Shown here: one piece after another, positions 1 to 5,713 of the stretch
How positions within the stretch are numbered: position 1 is the stretch's first letter
Layout of the letters: the number at the start of each line of letters is the position of its first letter
Position numbers and translations under genes: made by a program
The notes under the pieces: generated by a model
Databases searched by the model: none
The model's input: the letters and a program-made list of their open reading frames with translations, nothing else
What the model was told of the DNA's origin: nothing
Origin: Thermohalobaculum sp039030915
GTDB taxonomy: Bacteria; Pseudomonadota; Alphaproteobacteria; Rhodobacterales; Rhodobacteraceae
Direction of reading: 5' to 3'
DNA length: 8,112 nt
Assembly: GCA_039030915.1 (NCBI GenBank)
Contig: JBCCDG010000168.1
Span: forward strand, 1 to 8,112

Positions 1-15
1 CTGTCTTGCATCGCT

Positions 16-1218
16 ATGATTCCGGTTTACGGCGCCGGGCGGCGCGCAATCCGACAGATTACCATCTGGGCCAGCTTCGGGCAGTCCCCGGCATGGCCAA
101 CGCTGCGACGCAGCATCTTGACTTGCCCGGATAGCTTCAGGGCCGAAGGGCTGGACCGTATCGCCGACATCGCCTTCGCGCGCGGCATGGTCGCCGAGAT
201 CGGCAACGGGCTGGCGGGCGAACGCATCGAGGATTGCACGGGCCTGATCGTCGCGCCCGGGCTGATCGACCTGCACACCCATGTCTACTGGGGCGGCAGC
301 GCGCTCGGCGTCGACCCGCTGGCCTATGCGAAGAAGACCGCAGCCGCCACGCTGGTCGACACGGGCAGCGCGGGCCCGGGGAACTACGCGGGCTTCGCCA
401 CTCATGTCATCGCGCCCAGCCCCGTGCGCATCCTTGCCTATCTCCACATCTCCATCGCCGGGGTCTTCGCCTTCAGCCGCGAGGTCATGGTCGGCGAAAG
501 CCGCGACCTCGCGCTCCTCTCCCCGCGCGAGGCGGTGCGCGTCGCGCGCGAACATCCGGACACCGTCATCGGCATCAAGGTCCGCCTCGGCCGCCGCACC
601 TCGGGCGACCATGGCATCGCGCCCCTCGCCTATGCCATGGACGTCGCCGAGCGCACGGGCCTGCCGGTCATGGCGCATATCGACGAGGCTCCGCCACGCT
701 ACGAGGATCTCTGCGCGGCCCTGCGCCCCGGCGACGTGCTGACCCACGCCTTCCGCCCCTTCCCGAACGCCCCCATCGGGGCAGACGGGCGGGTGCGCGA
801 GGCGGTGCTCGAGGCCCGCGCGCGCGGTGTCGTCTTCGACATCGGTCACGGCCAGGGCTCCTTCGCCTTCGAGACCGCGAAGGCCATGCTGGCCGCTGGC
901 TTCGCACCGGACGTCATCAGCTCGGACGTCCATGCTCTCTGCATCGACGGGCCGGCCCACGACCTGGTCACGACCATGACCAAGTTCCTGCATCTCGGGA
1001 TGGATCTCCCAGCGATCCTGCGCGCCTGCACGGCGGCGCCCGCGGCCGCCATTCGCCGCCCGGAAATCGCCCGCCTCGCCGTCGGCGCACCCGGCGACGC
1101 CTCGATCCTCGCGCTCGAGGACGGCAGCTTCGAGCTCAGGGACGTGCGCGGCGCGACCGAGACCGCCAGCAGGCGCATCGCCGCCCGCGGCCTCGTCCTG
1201 GGCGGCACGCTGCTCTAG
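16..1218 (+). CDS. Amidohydrolase/deacetylase-family metallohydrolase (dihydroorotase-like), N-terminus uncertain
   Basis: Cytoplasmic zinc-type hydrolase of the amidohydrolase superfamily, closest in feel to the dihydroorotase-like 'amidohydrolase/deacetylase' group (EF_0837/Atu3266 type), whose studied members remove acetyl groups from alpha-acyloxy carboxylates. Numbering from the ATG at 16, the binuclear metal site is complete: HxH in DLHTHVYWGG (H87, H89), the lysine that would be carbamylated in IGIKVRLG (K188), H221 in VMAHID, H244 in LTHAFRPF and D304 in SSDVHAL. The C-terminal PGDASILAL strand is the usual end of the small beta domain. True pyrimidine dihydroorotase is unlikely because the surrounding motifs differ; the substrate cannot be read. 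The first ~40 residues do not look like this family: the usual LIxGGxVIDP strand is absent and recognisable sequence begins at AEGLDRIADIAF. The frame is open to the window edge, so the gene could start upstream; a TTG at 118 is another candidate. It ends 28 bp before the convergent CYTH-CHAD gene. Confidence 0.85.
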   Translation: MIPVYGAGRRAIRQITIWASFGQSPAWPTLRRSILTCPDSFRAEGLDRIADIAFARGMVAEIGNGLAGERIEDCTGLIVAPGLIDLHTHVYWGGSALGVDPLAYAKKTAAATLVDTGSAGPGNYAGFATHVIAPSPVRILAYLHISIAGVFAFSREVMVGESRDLALLSPREAVRVAREHPDTVIGIKVRLGRRTSGDHGIAPLAYAMDVAERTGLPVMAHIDEAPPRYEDLCAALRPGDVLTHAFRPFPNAPIGADGRVREAVLEARARGVVFDIGHGQGSFAFETAKAMLAAGFAPDVISSDVHALCIDGPAHDLVTTMTKFLHLGMDLPAILRACTAAPAAAIRRPEIARLAVGAPGDASILALEDGSFELRDVRGATETASRRIAARGLVLGGTLL

Positions 1219-1228
1219 CGCAGGATCG

Positions 1229-1246
1229 GGGCCTCAGCCTCGGCCC
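1229..1246. terminator. Short hairpin between convergent genes
   Basis: GGGCC (1229-1233) and GGCCC (1242-1246) form a 5-bp GC stem with an 8-nt loop in the 28-bp gap between the amidohydrolase stop and the CYTH-CHAD stop. There is no T-run on either side. It could serve both converging transcripts, but so short a stem in GC-rich DNA may be chance. Confidence 0.25.
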
Positions 1247-2812
1247 TCAGCGCCAGGGGCGCGGTGCCTCGGCAAAGGCGTCCCAGGCAGCTCGCGCCGC
1301 CTCCCAGTCCCGCAAGGCATCCGCATTCGCCGCACCGATGAGGCGGCCCGCGGCGCGGGAGGCCGCAGGATCGTCGGCGCAAGGGGCATCCGGGCCGAGG
1401 AAGAGCGCCTCCGCCATCGCCGCATCGTTGAGCGCGCCGAAGAGGTTCTGAAGCCGCCTCAACGGCTTGAGGAGCACCTTCACCCGCTTGGCGGGCCAGA
1501 CCGGCGCCGTGAACTCCAACATGTAGCGCAGCGCCTTCACCGCCTTGCGAAGCTCGTGCCGCGCCTCGATGTCGAGGCTCTCGATACCGCCCTTGCCGAC
1601 CCGCGCGCGCTTCGCCACCTTCGCATCCGCCTTGCGCATCGCCTCCGCGGCCAGCTTGGCGAAGGGCCGGGCAAGGCGCGCCGTCTGGTCATGGTCCGCG
1701 GGGTCGAGCCATCCCCTGAGCGCGACATATTCGGCGAGATCGAGCAGGAACGCCGTCGCCCGCGCGCCGGCCAGCGTCGCCCTCAGCCGCGCGCGCTCCC
1801 CTCCGGCCCGCTCGCCGAGCGCGGCTGCGAGCGGCGCGAAGCCCGGCTCCTCCGGCGCGCGTGCCGCTGCCGGCGCGACGAGATCGGCCAGCGCGACATC
1901 GACGTCGCGCAGCCGGCCCGTCTCCGCCCCCAGCCACTTGGCCTCACCCTCGAGCATCCGGTGACGCACGCCGTCGAAGGCCGGCCGCGTCAGCCGCAGG
2001 GCCGACCGCAGGCGCCTCAGCCCGATGCGGAGCTGGTGCGGCCCCTCCGCGTCGTCGCCTGCCGCCACCGCCTCCACATTGGCGACGATCTGCGCGAAGC
2101 ATTCGGCCAGGATCTCCCGCCCCGCCGCCTCCACGCTCGCGTTCTTCGCGATCGCGGGCCTTTCGGCGTTGCGCGGCACCGCCGGCGCGACGGCGGGCGA
2201 TCCGGCGGCGAGGCGCCTGCCCCTCGCCGCCTTGCTCAGCGTCGAGAAGCGGAGCGGGCCTTCGGGGAAGAGCCGCCGGGCAAGATCGAAGAGCGTGGTG
2301 GGGGGCCCCTCGATCAGCTCCAGCTCGAGCTCGTCCAGCGCCTCTGCACGCCCCTCCGCACGAACCTCGCCACGGTCGAGCGCGATCTCGATCCGGGCCG
2401 CCCCATCGACGATCTCCCAGACAGAGCGGCGCATATGGGTCTCGTAGACGGGCGCGATGGGCAGCCCGGCCATTGCCTCCCCCACGGTGCGGCGCACCGC
2501 CTCGTCCGGGATCGCGGCAATATCGACCCGCCCGCCTTCCGCCGGCGTGTCGACCTCCCGCGTCTCGCTGAGGCCCGCGCGCAGGGAGCGCGCCGCCTTC
2601 ACGGTCTGTGTCCAGCGCTGCCCCTCCCGGCGGAGACGGAGCGCGATGCCGGCCTTCGCGAGCCCCTCCTCGGCGGTGTCGAGATAGATGGTGGCAAGCT
2701 GGCGCACCCGCGGCCGCGCGCCGCCCGCAAGCCTACCGATGCGGCGACGGAGGGCGGGCAGCGCGGCAGCGTCGACCAGCAGCTTGAGCTCGATTTCCGT
2801 CATCGCCGGCAT
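1247..2812 (-). CDS. CYTH and CHAD domain protein (putative inorganic triphosphatase / polyphosphate-binding)
   Basis: A 521-residue cytoplasmic protein with two recognisable domains. The N-terminal CYTH triphosphate-tunnel domain (about 4-200) carries the ExExK signature in TEIELKL (E6, E8, K10), basic strands such as GIALRLRREG near 55-64, and a late acidic strand LDELELELIEG near 159-169; these are the phosphate- and metal-binding faces of the tunnel. The C-terminal CHAD domain (about 225-515) has the paired helical motifs HQLRIGLRRLRSALRL (H259) and HELRKAVKALRYMLEF (H419), whose conserved His and Arg/Lys residues bind polyphosphate in studied members. E. coli YgiF, with the same architecture, hydrolyses inorganic triphosphate; the same activity here is inferred. 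An Ala/Pro-rich linker (about 203-222) joins the domains. It lies 60 bp downstream of the GlcG-like gene on the same strand, so co-transcription is likely. ATGs at 2812 and 2803 are both possible; neither has a clear ribosome binding site, and the domain begins at the second. Confidence 0.92.
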   Translation of the reverse strand: MPAMTEIELKLLVDAAALPALRRRIGRLAGGARPRVRQLATIYLDTAEEGLAKAGIALRLRREGQRWTQTVKAARSLRAGLSETREVDTPAEGGRVDIAAIPDEAVRRTVGEAMAGLPIAPVYETHMRRSVWEIVDGAARIEIALDRGEVRAEGRAEALDELELELIEGPPTTLFDLARRLFPEGPLRFSTLSKAARGRRLAAGSPAVAPAVPRNAERPAIAKNASVEAAGREILAECFAQIVANVEAVAAGDDAEGPHQLRIGLRRLRSALRLTRPAFDGVRHRMLEGEAKWLGAETGRLRDVDVALADLVAPAAARAPEEPGFAPLAAALGERAGGERARLRATLAGARATAFLLDLAEYVALRGWLDPADHDQTARLARPFAKLAAEAMRKADAKVAKRARVGKGGIESLDIEARHELRKAVKALRYMLEFTAPVWPAKRVKVLLKPLRRLQNLFGALNDAAMAEALFLGPDAPCADDPAASRAAGRLIGAANADALRDWEAARAAWDAFAEAPRPWR

Positions 2813-2850
2813 CTATGGACATGCCGCCGCGGCCGGCAAGATTGCAGGCC

Positions 2851-2871
2851 GCGTCCCAGCATCAGGGACGC
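2851..2871 (-). terminator. Perfect 7-bp hairpin just after the GlcG-like gene
   Basis: GCGTCCC (2851-2857) and GGGACGC (2865-2871) pair perfectly around a 7-nt loop. The structure begins 1 nt after the stop codon of the GlcG-like gene and lies before the CYTH-CHAD start. No T-run follows on the minus strand, so it is more likely a partial attenuator, an mRNA-end stabiliser or a processing site than a full intrinsic terminator. Confidence 0.4.
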
Positions 2872-2872
2872 C

Positions 2873-3307
2873 TCAACCGCCGTCGCCGACGAAGCCCGCC
2901 TCCGCGATCGCCGCGAGCCCCGCGGCCTCGTCATTGTCCGACGTGTCGCCCGTGATGCCGACGGCGCCGATGATCGGCCCGCCCTCCCCGTCCCGCACCA
3001 GGATGCCACCCGGCACGGGCAGGACGTTGCCGCCGAAGGCCGCGGTCAGCGAGTTCATGAAGTAGCCCTGGCTCTCGGCGCGGTTCATGAGGGCGCGCCC
3101 GCCCTGTCCGACGCCGATGGCGCCATAGGCCTTGGCGTAGGCCATGTTGAAGCGCAGGTTCGAGGCGCCGTCCTGCCGCTCGAACGCCTTAACGTTCCCG
3201 CCCGCATCGAGCACCACGACCGAGAGCGGCTTCAGCCCCATTTCATGCCCCTTCGAAAAGGTACCGGCGATGATCCGGCGGGCCAGCTCTAGCGTGATCG
3301 TGGTCAT
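2873..3307 (-). CDS. GlcG/HbpS family protein (DUF336, haem-binding-like)
   Basis: A 144-residue single-domain protein of the GlcG/HbpS (DUF336, PF03928) family. The family core is present in order: an N-terminal helix LELARRIIAGTF, the strand and turn SVVVLDAGGNVKAFERQDGA (about 29-48), a helix with KAYGAIGVGQ, the GGNVLPVPGGILVRDG strands, and IIGAVGITGDTSDNDEAAG near the C-terminus. Length is normal and it looks intact; no signal peptide is visible, so it should be cytoplasmic. Family members include GlcG of the E. coli glycolate operon, whose role is unsettled, and Streptomyces HbpS, a secreted haem-binding sensor partner; many paralogues exist, so the glcG symbol is not given. The ATG at 3307 is well supported by a GAGGGGAG ribosome binding site (3317-3324, minus strand) 9 nt upstream. 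It is first in a probable two-gene unit with the CYTH-CHAD gene. glcB lies about 2.4 kb away on the same strand but is transcribed separately. Confidence 0.9.
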   Translation of the reverse strand: MTTITLELARRIIAGTFSKGHEMGLKPLSVVVLDAGGNVKAFERQDGASNLRFNMAYAKAYGAIGVGQGGRALMNRAESQGYFMNSLTAAFGGNVLPVPGGILVRDGEGGPIIGAVGITGDTSDNDEAAGLAAIAEAGFVGDGG

Positions 3308-3486
3308 GAATGCGGTCTCCCCTCTGCACCGTCAGCGCGGTGCGCCTGTCGTCGGCCCCTTTCTTGCGGGTCGCCTTGCCGCACGCAAGGGCTGGCGCGC
3401 GGGATCCGACGCAGCGGGAAACGGGTGAGCCGAGCTTCTGCCCCGCCCTGCAGATCGGGCGAGCGGCGGCGGCGCGGCGGGAAATA

Positions 3487-3500
3487 ATGGCAACTGCCAT
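3487..3500. promoter_or_regulatory. 14-bp inverted repeat, possible operator
   Basis: ATGGCA-AC-TGCCAT is a perfect 6+2+6 inverted repeat in the A/T-richer centre of the divergent intergenic region. It lies about 180 bp upstream of the GlcG-like gene and 290 bp upstream of the PstS-like/OmpA gene. The form suits a dimeric DNA-binding regulator, but I recognise no specific factor and no regulator gene is in the window. Confidence 0.35.
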
Positions 3501-3777
3501 ATTCTCGCCCAAGATCCTTCGTATCGAGTTGCAACGATATCGGTGGTTGATCGGGTCTTCCTGACATGACCGTTCGGCAAATGGTGCGCATCGCGCGGGC
3601 TTAACGACGCCTCGCGCCGTTCCGGCCCCATTTCCCGGCCATCTTTCGCACGGGCGGGAGCCCAATCGGTGACGGCGGGACAATTGCCCGCATCTTCCTC
3701 ATTTGCCTCAATTTCAACATTATCGGCGGTGCGTGATCGATCCGTGGTGTTGGATACCGATGCAATGTGACGCAAGT

Positions 3778-3784
3778 AAAGGAG
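3778..3784 (+). promoter_or_regulatory. Ribosome binding site deciding the GTG start at 3791
   Basis: AAAGGAG lies 6 nt before GTG 3791. An earlier in-frame GTG at 3767 has no such site, and starting there would put eight extra residues before an otherwise ordinary signal peptide. This settles the start of the downstream secreted protein. Confidence 0.8.
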
Positions 3785-3790
3785 TGTGTT

Positions 3791-5533
3791 GTGAGCTTGA
3801 ACTCGAACACGAAATGGGCAGGTCTCGCTGCCCAAACGGCGATCGCGCTCGCCATGATGGGCAGCAGCGTCGCGAGCGCCGACGAGGTGATCATTACCAG
3901 TCGCACGAGCGGCGCGAGCGTCAACGGTGACCTGCTGTCCTTCAATGGCGAGATCTACATTGTCGATACCGAGCTCGGCCGGCTGCAATTTGCGGTCGAG
4001 GACGTCATCTGCGAGGGCGCTTCGTGCCCGGCGGTGGAGCTCGGCGAGCGGCTCGTCCCGGACACGCCGCTGGCGCCGGCCGTCACGCCGACGACCTCGG
4101 TCGCCAGCAGCGATAGCGACGACGATGATGACGACGACGAAATCACGATCGAAGGGTTCGAGCCGGATGTCGAGATGATCGCGTCGATCGGCATCGCCGA
4201 TCAGTTGCTCCCGGTCATCGCGGAAGGTCTGGGCGCCAATATGGGTCTCGAGGCGATCATCCGCGACCAGGACGGCAATCCGCTCGTCGAGGACGCCCCG
4301 AAGAGCGCCGAGGAAGAAGGTGCCGTCCTGATCCGGTTTGCCGGCGAAGAGGAAGGCGGCAACGAGGCGGAAGAGGACGAGCTGGCCTATCTCATCCGCG
4401 TCGGTGAAGAGGAAGAGGCGGTAGACGAGCTCGCGGACGGCGACGTGGAGATCATCTTCCTGGACGAGCCGGCCGAGCCCGACGATGTCGCGGAAGTCGC
4501 CCGTGGCGGCGGGGGCGATCTGCGTACGCTCGAGCAGGAGCGGATCCTCGCGGTGGAGGGCCTCGCGGCCGTTGTCCATCCCAGCAACCCGATCCAGTCG
4601 CTGCGCATCGAGGATATCGTGGGCATCGTCTCGGGCCGGATCACGGACTGGTCGCAGGTCGGCGGACAGCCCGGGCGGATCGATTTCTACTCCTTCGACG
4701 AGGAGGACGAGGCGTTCCATTACATCGACGAGCTGGTGCTCGAGGAATACGATATCGAGGTGAGGGAAGACGCCACGCGCATTCGCACGAACCGCGAACT
4801 CGCCGCCGCAGTGACGGCGGATCCGCTCGGCTTCGGGCTGATCTCGGCCGCGCTGAAGCGGGGCAGCCGTGCGGTGCCCGTCGTCAGCGAATGCGGGCTG
4901 ACATCGGTGCCCACGGGCTTCAACCTCAAGACCGAGGACTACCCGCTTCAGCGGCGCATCTACGCCTATAACAGGCGAACGCTCAGCCCGGAGAGCCGGC
5001 GCTTCATCGACTTCATCGACTCGCGCGAGATCGACGGGCTGGTGGCGAAGGCGGGCTTTGTCGATCTCTCGATCATCGAGGAAACGCGCGACGACGCACA
5101 GTCCCGCATCGCCCGGCTGGTCTCCTCCACGAACGACGCCTATGAGCTGGGCCTGATGCGACAGCTCCTTCTCGAGCTGAACGCGTCGCGCAGGCTCTCG
5201 ACCACCTTCCGCTTCGCCGTCGGGTCGAGCGCGTTGGACAATCGCGCCAAGCGGGACATCCGGCGCATGATCGACTACATCGAGGCAGCGCAACCGCGGG
5301 AAGTTCTCGTCGTCGGGTTCACCGACTCGGTCGGCGCCTTCGACTCGAACACCGCCCTGGCGCAAAGCCGCGCCCGCTCGGTGCTGCGCGAGATCGTGGT
5401 CGCCGGCGGACCGGACCTGGTGGAAGGCATTAGCCTGACGCCAGTCGGCTATGGCGAGCTCGCGCCGGTCGCCTGCAACGACACGCTCGACGGTCGTTCG
5501 GTCAATCGTCGCGTGGAGATCTGGCTCCGCTGA
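3791..5533 (+). CDS. Exported PstS-like substrate-binding fold fused to OmpA peptidoglycan-binding domain
   Basis: A 580-residue envelope protein. Residues 1-30 are a Sec signal peptide (K8, hydrophobic core, cleavage after ASA). A small beta unit (about 42-82, FNGEIYIVDTELGRLQF then CEGASC with C74 and C79, possibly a disulfide) precedes a linker with seven consecutive Asp (110-116). Residues ~118-428 follow a PstS-type periplasmic binding fold: the SGRITDWSQVGG motif (281-292), preceded by LAAVVHPSNP, and later DPLGFGLISAALKRGSRAV are typical. The C-terminal ~115 residues are an OmpA domain with FRFAVGSSAL and GFTDSVGAFDSN; D512 and R527 have the spacing of the Asp/Arg pair that binds diaminopimelate, so the protein should be anchored to peptidoglycan. 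The phosphate-binding loops look lost (see findings). Similar fusions, as I recall, occur in Rhodobacteraceae and are named only by domain. No membrane segment beyond the signal is visible. The gene stands alone between a divergent intergenic region and strong hairpins. Confidence 0.88.
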   Translation: MSLNSNTKWAGLAAQTAIALAMMGSSVASADEVIITSRTSGASVNGDLLSFNGEIYIVDTELGRLQFAVEDVICEGASCPAVELGERLVPDTPLAPAVTPTTSVASSDSDDDDDDDEITIEGFEPDVEMIASIGIADQLLPVIAEGLGANMGLEAIIRDQDGNPLVEDAPKSAEEEGAVLIRFAGEEEGGNEAEEDELAYLIRVGEEEEAVDELADGDVEIIFLDEPAEPDDVAEVARGGGGDLRTLEQERILAVEGLAAVVHPSNPIQSLRIEDIVGIVSGRITDWSQVGGQPGRIDFYSFDEEDEAFHYIDELVLEEYDIEVREDATRIRTNRELAAAVTADPLGFGLISAALKRGSRAVPVVSECGLTSVPTGFNLKTEDYPLQRRIYAYNRRTLSPESRRFIDFIDSREIDGLVAKAGFVDLSIIEETRDDAQSRIARLVSSTNDAYELGLMRQLLLELNASRRLSTTFRFAVGSSALDNRAKRDIRRMIDYIEAAQPREVLVVGFTDSVGAFDSNTALAQSRARSVLREIVVAGGPDLVEGISLTPVGYGELAPVACNDTLDGRSVNRRVEIWLR

Positions 5534-5536
5534 CGC

Positions 5537-5568
5537 GTCGGCCGGCGCCCCTCGCGGCGCCGGCCGGC
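5537..5568 (+). terminator. Strong 13-bp GC hairpin after the PstS-like/OmpA gene
   Basis: Bases 5537-5549 pair with 5556-5568 (12 Watson-Crick pairs and one G-U) around a 6-nt loop, starting 3 nt after the stop codon. No T-run follows, as is common in GC-rich genomes, so this is the likely transcript end or end-protecting hairpin of the plus-strand gene. Confidence 0.6.
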
Positions 5569-5579
5569 AATCGGGGCCA

Positions 5580-5610
5580 TGCCCGCCGCCGTGCGCGCAC
5601 GGTGCGGGCA
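5580..5610 (+). terminator. Second hairpin in the convergent spacer
   Basis: TGCCCGC (5580-5586) pairs with GCGGGCA (5604-5610). Above one unpaired base (5587), 5588-5593 pairs with 5598-5603, including one G-U, closing a CGCG tetraloop. The stem is stable on either strand, but the G-U pair favours plus-strand RNA. No T-run follows. Confidence 0.5.
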
Positions 5611-5642
5611 GGTCGATCCGCCTGAAGCCCTGTGGCGCGGAT

Positions 5643-5677
5643 CGCATCGGCGCTCGGGATGGCCGGGTGCCGATGCG
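5643..5677 (+). terminator. Third hairpin, 15-bp stem, before the end of glcB
   Basis: Bases 5643-5657 pair with 5663-5677 across all 15 positions (nine perfect pairs at the base, then six including two G-U) around a 5-nt GATGG loop. The two G-U pairs would be A-C mismatches in minus-strand RNA, so the fold is better on plus-strand transcripts. A short GGTTTCC follows on the plus strand. It may be the final terminator for rightward transcription, stopping it before it runs into glcB. Confidence 0.55.
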
Positions 5678-5713
5678 GTTTCCAAAGTCGGGAAGAGGCC
5701 CTGGAGCGCTTCT

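Larger units (their letters stand above)
3308..3790. other. Divergent intergenic region, no supported gene
   Basis: This 483-bp stretch separates the leftward GlcG-like gene from the rightward PstS-like/OmpA gene, so it must hold the promoters of both. Part of it (about 3480-3560 and 3690-3790) is clearly richer in A and T than the flanking genes, as expected of regulatory DNA. It contains the inverted repeat at 3487-3500, TATCG/CGATA arms at 3522-3526 and 3535-3539, and the 8-bp palindromes GTTGCAAC (3528-3535) and CGATATCG (3535-3542). I could not fix a convincing -35/-10 pair for either gene. Open frames here have Arg/Pro/Ala-rich translations of the kind GC-rich DNA gives by chance and match no family I know. 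Confidence 0.6.

Noticed and set aside
1556..3292. A 578-codon plus-strand open frame across the CYTH-CHAD and GlcG-like genes
   Set aside because: It is antisense to two genes with unmistakable family motifs, and its Arg/Pro/Gly-rich translation matches nothing I know.
3243..3683. Open frames within the divergent intergenic region, such as the minus-strand 146-codon frame and the plus-strand frames at 3144-3428 and 3310-3564
   Set aside because: They have low-complexity Arg/Ala/Pro translations and lack convincing ribosome binding sites, and the first overlaps the well-supported start of the GlcG-like gene.
4117..4140. GAC/GAT triplet run as a phase-variable microsatellite
   Set aside because: The codons are mixed, not a uniform repeat unit, and slippage in triplets would not change frame, so an on/off switch is not supported.
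3332..5647. A 771-codon open frame on the minus strand covering the PstS-like/OmpA gene
   Set aside because: It is the antisense of a gene with clear signal peptide, PstS-like and OmpA motifs. Its translation is rich in Arg, Asp and Ala with no recognisable domain, as expected when GC-rich codons are read on the opposite strand.
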